A stretch of 64,000 bases of DNA from Taenia hydatigena (GCA_036345935.2 JADWOT020001414.1:1-64000); one strand, 5' to 3'; numbered from the stretch's first letter, positions 1 through 11,177 are shown. The notes: generated by a model not told the origin, from the letters alone. Numbers and translations: made by a program.

Positions 1-288
1 AATACGGGGAACGAGAACCTTTTCTAGAGGCAATGCAACCAAGTCTACACGCGGAAACCCTTTCAGCTCTATCGTTAGCATAGCTGTTTTCGCTTCAACA
101 TTGACTAGCTACTGTCAGATGGATGACATATGCATACAGAGAGGACAACTTCTCACATATAAAGCATAGACGAGTTCACAGAAGGCATAAACTACCGCCT
201 TTGGGGCACTTCGGAACCTACATTACGTTGCATCTCCTCGCACTTCTTCGCTGAGATAATTTTCATTACTACTTGCTTCTCCACTCAG

Positions 289-1563
289 CGAAAAGATGGA
301 TGGTCTTCATCGAGTTCGGTTTACCGCTTCCTCAAATGCCAAACCTATTCATCCGCTCATCGAAGTCAGCACTCAATCGTTCCTTCTCACTTTGCATTGA
401 AATTAGCAAATTTCCGTACGGTTCTCCCTCTGTCAGCCCAACAGCATTTGGCGAGGGTGAGGAGTGGGAAAGGCGATTCAATCTGAATGCCGAGAACTGA
501 AGCCTACGCAATGTTTCACTTCGAGGTGGCATCTTGGGTCGCCATCTCTTCATTGTGACCTTTAGATGCTTTGAGTTTCCACGCTGAGAGTAGCTCTACT
601 TGTGTGCACAAGTTATTTATCGGGTCTTGTAGTTCTGTTACTCCACTCATGTTTCCAACTTCTTCTCATTGCAGTTTCTGGTCTTCTACCGCCATCACAG
701 GCATCCAGTCAATTCTTGCGATCCCCTCCAAGGCCACAGCAACTACAAAACAGGGTCCCAACTTGGACACAAACACTGCAAATGAAAGGGTGAGTTTGAG
801 AGACTCACCTCTCTATCTTGTGTATAGTGCGTGTACTGTGGTCCCACTCTGTCTCTCCCTCTGTGTTACCATTTCGGTGTCAAGCCGTCGGAGTATCGGA
901 GGATGGGGAGATGGTCCGCTCTGTGCATGATTAGACAAACGCTCTAAGAAACAAAGGACAAAGGCAAACACATTTGTAATCCTTCCATGCCTGGAAGGCA
1001 TTTTCCCTTCATTGAAAGATCCTCACCTCTACGAGTGGAAGTTGCATTTTTGTGGTTTAAAGGCCCAATTCGAGAAGGCCGTCTGGTAGTAGATTTGTCG
1101 TTTTCATATATAGTGGGGCATTGAAAAGATCCACGCAGCTGTTGTTTCGTCAAGACCATTTCATCTACTTTTCATCATCTCCTTTTCAACGTTTTTCGAA
1201 GCTGTTCTTCTGTGTCGAACAGAACGACAGATTGGGACTGTCTACGAGACAGAACTCAGAATGATACCGACACATCCCACAGCGAGCGCACTGTTGCCTC
1301 AGTTACAGTGGCTTCATTCATCGCCGTTGTCATTTCAATGTGTCAGTCACTCCTGAAAAATTTGACGAAGAGCTGGGAAGAGAGGGAGGAGAGGGTAAGG
1401 AACTAGTGTGACAGCTCCATGCTACTGACCTGGGGGCCATCAAAATGCTCACCTTCTTTTCCTTGTCGATCAATATCTTATTTGTCAAGTGGACTAATTC
1501 AAGCCCCAGTTCTCTTACACTACCCTCTGAAATTGTGCGCTGTCACCTTACTAAGGTGGAATA
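289..1563 (+). CDS. Candidate four-exon gene, product not recognised
   Basis: Hand-built model with exons 289-456, 675-789, 1223-1394 and 1491-1563. The first two acceptors follow good pyrimidine tracts (ending ccactcag and ctcattgcag), and the donors are GTGAGG, GTGAGT and GTAAGG. Phases agree throughout: exon 1 ends one base into a codon, exon 2 two bases in, exon 3 on a codon boundary. The frame then closes at TAA in exon 4, giving about 175 codons. No start codon is seen, so an upstream exon is expected, possibly outside the window. The second exon is Pro/Gln rich. The third has a hydrophobic run (VTVASFIAVVISM) that could be a membrane segment, followed by a charged WEEREER stretch. No family is recognised. 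The last acceptor (gtcaag) is weak. An alternative frame of exon 2 reads into exon 3 and stops after 13 codons, and a competing open frame lies on the - strand at 332-553. Confidence 0.3.
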
Positions 1564-2396
1564 AGAAGTAGCACATTCGACAATCTGCTGAAGCCTGCGA
1601 AGGCGGTTCTTCGTTGGGACTGTGAATTGCGGGCTACTGCAGAGTCTTGAAAGGAGCTGTGTAGCAAACGATGTGACTGCAAGGCCATCGCACCAAGATG
1701 GGATTGACAGATTCTCCCCATTAAACTCTACATTTGAATGGGAGCATTGTCTTGCTGGATGACCCATCACTTCTTTTGGGCATCATGTTGGTTGTAAAAG
1801 AGGCTGCAGAAATGCCCGATCCTCTTTAATTGTTATGTGCCTTGCAAGGTGAGCTGTGCCAGGAAAGAATTTATTTGATGGTCGGTTGATGTACCAATTC
1901 CTTAGCATGGCATATGCCCTCTTTGAGGCTGATTTGAATCCGTTGAAATCCAGCTTTGCTCCATAAGTGGTCAGTTTGAGGTTGGAAATTTGTCAAGAGT
2001 GGACGTTGGTGATTGTGCCTCCGGACAGTTCCTTGCTGCGAAAGTTCGCCACCACTTACCCGCCGCCACGCACGGGAATCGCGAGGTCAGCGCAGAATTT
2101 ATTGTCGTGCAAAGGAACATGGCCAGATGTTCGAGCCACCAGGATAGTGCTTCCAGTGGTCTAATGTGCACTTCGACTTACGTTTACGTTAGCAAAGAAT
2201 GGCATGAGTGAGTCTGAATGACCGCATCCATTGCCTCGGGAGTCCACTTCAAACAGCCCCTTTGCATGTCATTGGACTTGTCGGACCGCTTTTTCTTCCC
2301 TTCTTGATAAACCTCATCAAGAGCCTTGCTTTTTGTTCGTATTTTCCCTCCTTTTTGTATGATAATAAATGATGAAGGAATTTTGTGAGGATCCAT
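1543..2396 (-). pseudogene. Possible degenerate transposase remnant
   Basis: On the - strand, short open frames follow each other with stops and frame changes. The first (2396-2184) contains CLKWTPEAMDAVIQ, which resembles the start of a Psq/pogo-type helix-turn-helix. A later frame near 1770-1745 reads WVIQQDNAPI, like the DDE-region QDNAP motif of Tc1/mariner and pogo transposases. It is followed in a shifted frame by FNGENLSIPSW, reminiscent of the following conserved block. No terminal inverted repeats or target-site duplication were found. This is motif-level resemblance only. It could be coincidence or a single-copy coding remnant. Confidence 0.18.
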
Positions 2397-4404
2397 TTGC
2401 GCAAAAGTCAGAACCCATTCCTACACTAGAATGAATGGAAACTAAATGATGCTCAAAAAAAATGCGAGACAATTGGAGCATCAGAGGACTCGGAGATGGC
2501 CAAAAATGAGGAAGCGTGGTTGGGGATTTAGGCCACCTCTTGGGGTCTGCTAATTGCCCAGGGTGGATGGTTGGGTGGATTCGCAGACCAAATGTATATT
2601 TGGTCGCTTGGTCGGTTGCTTACTTGGCTGCTTGATTGGGTACAGACAAACAGGCAAACTGCTGCAATATGCACACTCTGTCCACTTGGTATTTATGTCG
2701 CTGTGCAATACCTCGTAAGTCACCTTCCTTGAATAAGCCGGCGAAGTTGGCCCCACGTACACGCTTTCGCAATTCCAATTATTGGACCAGCGGCCCCGGT
2801 TGTTGCTGCTACGGTTGTTTTAACTGCCGCAAGTACACCTAGACGCCTACTTTGTGGGAGTGGCTACACCTTGCTTCACTCTAACCCTTCCCAACTGCCT
2901 CACTTCCACCCTCCTTCCTTTCTTCCCTTTGCGACCGTCGGTACGGTTCTTATATCGTCGGTGGCCCTTGATTCCATTTCAGTGTTCTTGTCGTTTTTCT
3001 TTTCTGGATCAAGATCCACTCCGTGTAGCTGTTTATCAAATAGCACGTGCTGAAATGGGAATCGAGTAAGGAGACTGGAATGCAGAACTGAAGCACTTTT
3101 AAATGTCTCTCCTCTGAAGCCTTTACTACAGTCGCCTTTACCCCAGTTGTTACCGCAGTGTCCTCCATGTTGGGTGGTATTAGCGCGCTGTTGGGAGCGT
3201 CGACACATGCGGGTAAGCTCATTCGAATTCATGCATGACTTATTTACCGAAGATGGAAGGGATGAGTGGGATTGGCGAGTCGTGAGGTGGGAGTGGAGGC
3301 GTGCTTAAGGTGAAATCAATCTGTTCGCTCACACCAGTCGAAGTCAGTGTGCTTTTGACCATTCTCCCCTTCGAACATTAATGCTGTGCCATGGACAGAC
3401 AAGGGCGAGTCTTTGAAGTCATTTCTTTCCCAATGTCATTAGTAAAATTGGCTTTTGGATTCCATGAATTTATTTTCAGCTGCGATTTCCCGTCGTCACT
3501 CGAAAGGCGCGGCACCAATGGCGAATCTGCATGCTCTGTTAGAAGTTGGGTGTAGGAGAGGGCAGGGAGGAGGGATGATGGGAGTCACGAGTTCTGCAGT
3601 TCAACTACATTGGCACATCCTCCATTCAAATGGTCTCCAATCCCTCCATTTGTAGGCGTCCAAGTAGTGCCTGCCAAAGAATTGTGGAGAGAAGGCCATG
3701 GTGTTAATATACTTTCATCCAATCAGGATGGTTTCTCACACGTCGTCATCGAGCCTCGCAGATGGCGAAGATCAACGTGCTCTGCTTCCGCTACCTGTGG
3801 TAATGCAACACAGAAGACTCCAACTCTCCTTCGCAAAAGTGGCTCATTTAGCTCATCGCAACAGTCAACTCTTCTGTACTGTCCAAAGCTGGAATGCTGT
3901 TCTGGTGTCTGACGTCCGCCTGCCAACCCTTCGAATGTGCAGATCTTTGTCAACGGTTCCATTCACCCACCAGTCCTCCAACATGGATACATGTCCACTT
4001 TTGTATTGGCCGTGCTTATTAGATCTTAAGTTCAAAGTACCAGACGAGTGCCAAAGGCCTGCAGTGGGGCCTGATACCACCACCATCTTCATTGTCATTG
4101 ATAGACAGACAAAATTGCCCAAACTAATGTCTTAGTGGCGCACAGTGTCACAACTCTTCGCCCCGCCGTTCATCTCTTCGTCAATTTGATGCGCACTTGC
4201 CACCTAATACCGGATGGAATGCCACTGCGGTAGCAAACCTTTCATTCCATTAGTACGAAATTTGCGATCCCTGGTTGAGTTGAATATTCCTTGCGCCTTC
4301 GAAGGGGTAACTCGTGATGGTGGTATTTAAGAAGAGCTTTGCCACCGACGTGATCGAGGATGGAGCAGGCCTGTGTTGGGATAGACAAGTGAGAGATCAA
4401 GTCT
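2397..4404. other. Stretch without a supported gene
   Basis: Only isolated exon-like pieces are visible. There is a good acceptor at about 3479 (tttattttcag) before a short open frame. Another lies at about 3726 (catccaatcag), followed by a frame that reaches a GTAATG donor near 3800. The frames do not join in consistent phase into a longer coding sequence, so no gene is called. Confidence 0.4.
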
Positions 4405-4698
4405 TCATGGGGTATTCAACTGCTCTTGTTCTTCTTTTAACGTAAAGCTAATAAGCTCCCCTTTGAAGACCGGGAACCAGAATACTCTATTTCGCATCAA
4501 AGGTGGCTTTGAAGGTGCAAAACAATTGCTAAAAGCAATAGCCTGTTGGGAGTTAGGGTATGTGTCCGCACCCGTGTGCGTGGGTGCGGTCGCTGTTGCC
4601 AGTAATGTGGAGTGGTCAGTCGCCTCCGCCTTTATTCCTCGAATTTGAAGTTGATCTCTCAGGGTTGACTTCACATCCACTCGGCACCTAACACTCAC
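4405..4698 (-). CDS. Unassigned open frame, possible exon
   Basis: A 97-codon frame open to TGA, starting at a GTG, so probably internal to an exon if real. The composition is protein-like with a hydrophobic-aromatic end (RNRVFWFPVFKGELISFTL). No family is recognised. The + strand also has an open frame here (4463-4648), so the coding strand is not settled. No convincing acceptor was found immediately upstream. Confidence 0.18.
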   Translation of the reverse strand: MSVRCRVDVKSTLRDQLQIRGIKAEATDHSTLLATATAPTHTGADTYPNSQQAIAFSNCFAPSKPPLMRNRVFWFPVFKGELISFTLKEEQEQLNTP

Positions 4699-4889
4699 GC
4701 CCCACGCTCAGTCTTCCTTGACTAGCTCGCGAATGAACTCTGGTGGCCCTTATTCACTCATTCACTCCAATTTGGCGTCTGGGGAGCGTTGTAGTGGTCT
4801 CATCGGTAGGTTATTTGCCTTCGAAATTTAAAGTCCACAAACAGATAGTCATTCTAGGAGGGAGCCAAATTTACAATCCTTGCATCCAC

Positions 4890-4981
4890 ACACACCTTTC
4901 TCCTCCTCTTCTTCTTCCTTTCGTTCTCCCTTCTCCTCCTCCTCCTCCTTTTCGCTCCCTTTCTCATTCTTTTCCATCTCT
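4890..4981 (+). repeat. Pyrimidine-rich low-complexity tract
   Basis: Nearly pure C/T sequence dominated by CTT and TCC units over about 90 bases. It generates spurious Arg/Lys-rich frames on the - strand. Confidence 0.7.
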
Positions 4982-5691
4982 TAAAGGTAGCCGACTTGGC
5001 AGACAGAGTACAACTACCACTACCCAGTCTGAACCCCTTTCGCCCATACGCTATCACACTGCAGGACTGTTTGAGGTGGCTAATTTTAGCTTATCTTGCC
5101 GTCGCTTGGACAGAGGTACATGCTTCGCATGTCACAATGAGTAGATGGTGAACTTGTTGATCCACGAACCACGACTCCACCTGTCCCCTCTTTGCCATTT
5201 CAGTCCTATCACGTTTAGGCGCAATTTCATCTCACCGTCTTGGTCCATGCTAAACCAGGCCAAATCAAGATCAGAAAATCGAGGTCCATTATCCTCCTCT
5301 CCCCCTTTGTTGCCATCCCTTATCGTCAGCGGTTGAATCGATCATGCACTCCTGTAGTCATCGTCATCATCACCAGTATCATACTTTCTCCTCCCAATCC
5401 TTTTTTATGCCTGCAGCATTGAGGTAAAAGGCGTTGGATGATTAGCAAGCATCATCAGTCTTGGCACCAGACCAAAAAGGATGCCGCTTGTGGTGACCCA
5501 CTACTGGTGGGACTGCTGCAACATTAATCATCGCCAGCAGGTGTGCTGTGGATGGGATGATATTCCCTCTCAGGATGTGCTGTATTGAACCCTCGACCAA
5601 TGGAACCATCGCGGTGGTTCAATCTTGATCGCGATGTTTGCTTCAACAGGCTGCATGCTTCCCTTCTTTGTCGTCAATAAGTATCCTCTAC

Positions 5692-5929
5692 CCAAGGACG
5701 AGTCCCATCGTGGAACCAACTGGGATGCAGCAGATCTGCTGATAAATTGACAACATTTGGCGAGTAGAGTGTGCATGGCTGGTGGTTGCACAAAGTGGGA
5801 AATGGCGAGGTGGGTAAATCAACGGTTGGACTGTGCAAAGTACCATTCTGCAGGACGATCACAGTGAACTCTCGGCCCCACAAACGAGCCACCACCATGT
5901 GCCACGTTGGCGGCGAATCTGAGCTAAGC
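5692..5929 (-). CDS. Candidate internal exon, extracellular-like
   Basis: A 238-base open block on the - strand, preceded by an acceptor (attaacag) and ending at a GTAGAG donor. The translation contains TWHMVVARLWGREFTVIV, whose W-H-x-V-V-A pattern recalls the W-H-x-V core of laminin-G-like beta sandwiches. Downstream are two cysteines (LCNHQPC) and a WFHDGTRPW segment. No neighbouring exon could be joined in phase, so it may be an isolated remnant. The laminin-G suggestion is weak inference, since the N-terminal strands and the usual C-terminal cysteine pair are not visible. Confidence 0.27.
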
Positions 5930-5953
5930 CTGTTAATTTAATGACAGCCCATG

Positions 5954-5980
5954 CATTCATCCATCCATCCATCTATCCCA
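5954..5980 (+). repeat. Short ATCC microsatellite
   Basis: About six imperfect ATCC/ATCT units (cattcatccatccatccat and onward). Confidence 0.8.
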
Positions 5981-6413
5981 CATCCGTCCGTTCGTCAGTC
6001 TGCCCGACCATCAAGCCCAAAATATTTTGCTAGTTTGGGAGATATAGATGAAGCAAGGTGGAAACGCGATGAACAAAATGAAATCCTTTTTCAGTCCAGT
6101 GGGAGAAGGCGGTCCGTTTCTCCATCACTGATTAAAATCCAGACAGTCTGTTCGGTGTTTTCGTTTCTAGAAGAGGCATGAAAATTCAATCAAGACAACT
6201 GATTGGCTACCTTACAAATTCCTGTCCGATTTTCACTCGAAAAGGTTTAGACTTTTCTAAAAATGCCTCCGATTCGGGAGAAGAAGGAGGTGGAAGTTGT
6301 AGGCAAAATTGGTTGAATTTTCTTAATAACTCTGGTGCGAAAACAGCCCATTGTGTTGAATTTGACAATTTTCTGTCCTAGTTGTCGTCGTCGACGTCAT
6401 CGTCCTTGTCGTC

Positions 6414-6611
6414 TTACGGGTCTGATTCTGTGTCACAGTTAGGACACACTAAAAACAGCATTTCCGGTTGTCGAGATGCATTAAAGCAGATGTAACCGGG
6501 TAAAGGCGAAATCGAGGCAACAAGTTGTGGAAGTTGGTTGATTTGTTTGCTTTCGGAGGCACTCCCACTTGCGACCATCTCGCATAGTTCACCAAACAAC
6601 GTAAAACCCAT
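6414..6611 (-). other. Open frame ending at a splice donor
   Basis: On the - strand this frame runs into CCC/GTAAGA, a good donor, just before its TGA. It contains YICFNASRQPEMLFLVCPNC, with three cysteines. No acceptor with matching phase was found, so it is only an exon candidate. It lies downstream of the poly(A) signal assigned to the 8851-7091 model, so it would belong to another transcript. Confidence 0.18.
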
Positions 6612-6912
6612 CCATCAACCTGTTCCGGATTGTCCGAAACTGCTACATTTGATGCCACGACTTGACATTGTGCCCGCTGATCCCTCGCTAGCTATTGTCG
6701 AGTGCACATTGTCCACTACCTCCTTCACTGGATTTCAGTTTGCGTTCCCCACGTATTAGATTGGAATCTACCGTCAGAAGGGAGCCCGTCCTTCAAACAT
6801 TAGGGAACACGTATTGTTCCAAATGTAAAAAAATGTAACTGATTTGCAAATATTGGATGCTGCCTGAGGAAGAGGGTGAGTAAATGTTAAATTGACTTCT
6901 GCTTGCCATTTC

Positions 6913-6918
6913 TTTATT
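6913..6918 (-). terminator. Candidate poly(A) signal AATAAA
   Basis: AATAAA on the - strand, about 175 bases downstream of the TGA at 7091-7093 that ends the seven-exon model. Position and orientation fit its 3' end. Confidence 0.3.
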
Positions 6919-7090
6919 TGACTTCCAGAAGAGAAGAGAGAATCACAAACTAAGTTCTATAAACTATGCAGTTGTCAATAGATTAGGCATTCAGTGATAA
7001 CACCAAGCAGGAATAGCGCCATCGTTTGCTTCAACAAAGCCACCAACATGTTTGTAAGCAGATGCATAGACGGCGATACCAGGGCTGATT

Positions 7091-8851
7091 TCACAAACAG
7101 GCCTCTTCCAATTCAAAGCCTCCAAGTAATCTCCCCATCAGGCTCGGTAGTATCAGACATAAGGTGTCTCCCGCATTTGCATGGGGTGCTCCCTGTTCAA
7201 ATATTCACAACTTCAGCTTTTCCTGTATGAGACGACTGCATACAAATGGCAGGGTGCTCTTCTATGGCACGGCTAATTGTTGCAATATTAGCAACGAATC
7301 AGGCTCTCTCATCACGACTCGCAATCTATCGTCGCTTGCCACGCATCACCACTTCCGGTGCACTTCGTTCTTACGTGCCCGCATGGATAACACCAACAGG
7401 TGGTGATCAACGAGACGAGGTGTCTCCATCTGGCCTGAAAGTTCATGTTGCTTCGACGCTTCGCGCTACCGATTTTGCCTTTGTTTGCCTCTTGCCCGCC
7501 TAATTCTTCCTGCTGTGCTAGACGCAAGCTGACAGACTCGGTACTTTCCCGTTCACAAGCAAAGGAGTCTGCTTCAATCTAAAATAAAGCAGTAAAGTAG
7601 AGGAGGCACAGGATCAGAAATGGAGCTGGGTGTGGCGTGGTGAGTCAGTTATTGGGCGGATGGTGGAGTGGTGGCGATGTGTTGAGTTCAAACCAACTAG
7701 CCATCAAACGAACAACCAAGGGAGAGCTTACTTCGTCCAGTATGGAACTGTCAATCTGGTCTTCTAAAAGGACAGCTTTGAAGGCGGCATTGAGACGAAT
7801 GTGCCTTTGCACTCTGATACATTCAAGGATAAAGACACAGACAGACGTGCCTACCTGTATCCGTGCTATTCCATCTGATGCGACTCCCTAAAAGAACAAA
7901 AATAAAAAAATGGGCAGTGACACATATGCACACACACACACGCACACAAAATTTGGACAGACAGTCAAACAGATGCCAACACACAGTGTTTACCTGCACA
8001 GTGAAAAGTATGCAGGTGGACTTAAGAGGCGAGGACACATGCTTACCCAACATTGCAGGGCGCCACGCTGACACTATCTCTACAAGGAGAACAAATAGTG
8101 GGCAGTGGGATAAGCACCTAACAGTTTGGCGGCCAGCCTGCAAATTACGAAGCTGGAAGTAGAAGCAACGCGCTCACCTTTGCTCTCGAGAGAGTAAGCG
8201 TAAGGGTAGGAGATGGAACAGATAGGAGATGGTGCGGGACAAACTAAAGCGACAGTATAGAGTTGGGGATGGAAAGTGTTTGGCAGCCCAATCTAAGCTA
8301 TGCCAAAGCAACTGCTGGTCATCAGTACAGTGTGATTTAGTCAGATTCAGTCTAGTCTGTGCTAGTCTGTTCTAGGTTAGGAATCTTGTCACTATTTACT
8401 CACGTCATAATCAAAGGTAAGACAAGTAGAGCGATAAAGGGGACTTACCAAGAGGGCGTTTGCAGAGGATGAGGTAGGAGGAGAAGGCAGGTGCGACCTG
8501 ATGTTGAATTCGAAGAAAATGAAGAGAAGAAAACCAAGAGGGAGCCAGAGGAACAATGCGTTCTCGTGGCGCTAAAGTGGAAGGCCAAAGGTAAGGAAAT
8601 GAAATGCAGACGACTATCATTCACTCCTCTTCCTCGAGTGACTTAAATGCGTGGAGCACACACGGTAGGACATGATGCAAGATGCAATACTCGAGAGCAT
8701 ATCCAGCCTAGTGGAGGACAAAGGTGGCACTCACCAAAGACGCGTTGAAGCGGGGTGTGGGATAGAAGGAGGCGACAGGTGGGCACCCATCCCTCCATTC
8801 CGAGAACGCCATCGGACCCTATTCTTGTGTGTGCCTTACGATCCCTAATAT
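7091..8851 (-). CDS. Candidate seven-exon gene, product not recognised
   Basis: Exons, 5' to 3': 8851-8735, 8571-8449, 8243-8178, 7887-7855, 7763-7732, 7578-7375 and 7192-7091. All introns are GT-AG with good donors (GTGAGT, GTAAGT, GTGAGC, GTAGGC, GTAAGC, GTAAGA) and pyrimidine-rich acceptors. Junctions 1 to 4 all break after the first base of a codon and the last two fall on codon boundaries. The whole reads open for about 224 codons to TGA. An inverted relative at 42.3-43.5 kb conserves the acceptor and donor positions of the first exons, which independently supports them. The product has an acidic segment (EDQIDSSILDEIEADSF), a basic patch (KIGSAKRRSNMNF) and a Cys-rich CWCYPCGH near the end. 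No family is recognised. The 5' end is missing. A hydrophobic segment at 9284-9201 may be the leader. Confidence 0.42.
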
Positions 8852-9240
8852 CTGAGAAGAAAAAAAGGAAAGGCCTCATGTCACATCGCACGCAGTTGTG
8901 TCGGGCCGATTAGGCGAGCCAAGTCAGGGTGGTGCAGTTGACTTGAATGGTATCGTAGGAAGGCGTCTCTAAACATGAGGCTCTGTCAACCCGCGCCCTT
9001 CTTTACTAATTCATCCAAGCCTGTCACAATATAGCCTAGGTGGCTAATTTAGCCTGCTATATCGCAGTGCAATTTAGTGTGATCTAGCTAGGCCTAGTCT
9101 TGGGTACTGTGCTACAGTGCTTTCGCAGTAAGACATGGATATGGGCATTTTGTTGCACTCCATTAGGTCTGCTGCTGCTGCAGCTATTTATTTGGTGGTA
9201 GGCGACACATGTAAGAACCATTACAAGCAAATACAGCACA
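7850..9240 (-). repeat. Inverted segmental duplicate, copy 1 (pairs with 42,340-43,540)
   Basis: The reverse strand aligns by eye with the + strand at 42,340-43,540, including introns. Shared landmarks are ATATTAGGGA after the first acceptor, the donors TTTG/GTGAGT and TTTTCG/GTGAGT, a second exon of exactly 123 bases in both copies, and GGAGTC after the fourth acceptor. Introns between exons 2 and 3 in both copies carry CTAG-rich short repeats. Confidence 0.6.
7929..7948 (+). repeat. Short CA dinucleotide repeat
   Basis: About ten CA units, interrupted once by CG, inside an intron of the - strand gene model. Confidence 0.7.
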
Positions 9241-9284
9241 GTGAACACGGTGCAAGTTGTGAATTTAGTTAAAGAATCAACCAA
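9201..9284 (-). other. Hydrophobic open segment, possible leader of the 8851-7091 gene
   Basis: The - strand reads LTKFTTCTVFTVLYLLVMVL followed by TCVAY, a plausible signal or membrane segment. The + strand near 42,360 has a weakly alignable counterpart (YALYRFAHLISYVC), in keeping with the inverted duplication. No clean donor joins it in phase to the exon at 8851, and no upstream Met is seen, so the link is inference. Confidence 0.2.
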
Positions 9285-10439
9285 AATGCACTTCGCTGTG
9301 CCAATCCTTAACTAATACTGTGTTAAGTAGACAGGCAAGTAAATAGTTGAGTGAACAAGTAAGCGAAGGTGGTTGGACGCAAACCAAGTGGCTATCAAAA
9401 CGCAAAATGAATGAAGCATGCAGCCGCCATGCACTGACGTGTTAGTAAGCTCACTGAGACCGGTTGTGCAAACTCTCTCACAGGAACCCAGTCAGCAAAA
9501 TTGGGACTAACCGGGGTAAACATAGGCCCAGAGAGGCGAAGCCTGGGTCTCTAGAACCTACCAGACAACACTCAATTGAGTGGACATGCGTTATGAAGAC
9601 TCAATGCTGATTACTTGCTCTCATGACTAAAATCAAAAGCTCCGCCTCGACCTTCAGGAAGAGACTTCAGTAGATTTGATTGCTCAAGGATGTGGTAAAA
9701 TTCTGTTATTTATCTTTAATAGGCTGATACCAAAACTATTTAGTCAAAGATAGGGGAGCAAAATGAACTCCTTGCGGGTGTTTTAGAGAAAGAAGAGGAT
9801 TCAATAGAGTGCACCTGAGTGAAAGCGTGTGGAATGCATCAACAATGAATATGATGCAGACAATCCCGTCGACAGAATCGCTTTGGAATGCACTATTCTA
9901 GCCAAAACCAATGAAACGGCCCAGATCCTTTTTGGGACTTAAGGCAATGCATTGAGTTGGAGTCAAAGAAGTGTTAAAGCTTTGCCGAGCCTTCGCTATT
10001 ATTAGGCTCAATGTAGTGTAGCACGTAGAGTGCTTAGCTCGTGGTCTCGGATGAGGAGACTGCCTTGAGTTTCCACCACACTAGCAGCCTTTTGAGCCTT
10101 CCCAGTAACATCAGGCTCTATAGTATGTGTCAAAAGAATGCTTTTTATCACAGTCTTATACCCATCAAGTAGAAAGTGCTGACACCTGGCTGTGCGACTG
10201 TTTAACAACGGTCTACAGAGATCAAAGAAGAGAAACATAGAGCATTAGCTGAAAGAGAGCTCTGCCAGCACCTATAGCTAAAATGAATTGCCTCTGCTTC
10301 CTTTCCACGTGCTTCTACTTCCCTATTTTTCTATTACAATACATTAAGCAGAATTATTTGCTTGCTGTTAGGAACTTAGAGTAGACCAAATCAAATGCCC
10401 TACCCAAGTGCACTAGCATTTGATTTTGGTGACTGCTGA

Positions 10440-11177
10440 CTCAGAACCTACAAATGCGTGGCTCTATCCGGCCAATTATCATGCTTCTTGTGTGGTATCC
10501 ACTCTTACCTATTATTAGCTTTTAGGTGTTTCAACACGAGTTGGTTGTGACAGAGACGTCTTTGAATAAGACGTCACCACATCACACTTGCTTCGACGTC
10601 ACCGCCTCTTTGAGGTATGGTGCTCTTCACTGGCACCGAGAAGCTCCAGCCGTATTGCGCGTGGCACCGCCAAGTCAATATTTGCTGCCAAGTGTTGTAA
10701 AATCTACAGCAAACAGTTCCAGAGTCTCGTGCTGCCCTAAGAATCACTATCCGAACATTATTTTACCAATTGTTTGCTTCTGTATCATTAAAATGCGTTT
10801 CTACAAGTTCTTAAATGGAAGAGGAGGAAAAAGTGGAGAATAGTAGACGGCTTAATTAGGAGTTGGCAGACAATCTGCGAATTCGGAGGTAAAGAATGTA
10901 AAATTTTACCGCGGCCTTCACATGGATTTCCCGGTTACTATTTGCCTCTTTGAATTCTCAGAGCCTTCATGCACCTTCTTCAATCTGTCGCCTGCACACT
11001 GTAGCATCCGAAAATCCAAAGAATTCCCCTATCTTGCCTTCTCTCTGATGTTACCCGAATCCGTGTTGTTCTTTACAAACACAGATAAAGTCTTGTTAAT
11101 TTACAGTGTTTTAAGTAATTAAACCGACCAAATCAGAAAAAAATTTGCTTAGCCATCACCAATAACGGAAAATTTTT
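10440..11177 (+). repeat. Near-identical tract shared with copy B (conversion candidate)
   Basis: Read against the reverse complement of about 33,843-34,580, this tract shows one mismatch that I could find (near 11,006, gtagcatcc versus gtagcaacc). Beyond both ends the two copies differ every few bases and by indels. A 105-codon frame at 10,526-10,843 is therefore identical in both copies. It is in a different frame from the open frame of copy C, so it is probably not a gene. Confidence 0.7.

Noticed and set aside
2900..3232. 110-codon - strand frame
   Set aside because: It overlaps another open - strand frame and + frames, with no splice context, motif or second copy.
4854..5057. Arg/Lys-rich - strand frame, nuclear-localisation-like
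   Set aside because: It is the translation of the reverse of a CTT/TCC low-complexity tract.
10526..10843. Identical 105-codon frame in repeat copies A (+) and B (-), tempting as a conserved gene
   Set aside because: Its identity is explained by the near-identical DNA tract covering both copies. Copy C does not keep this frame, so there is no evidence for protein-level conservation.
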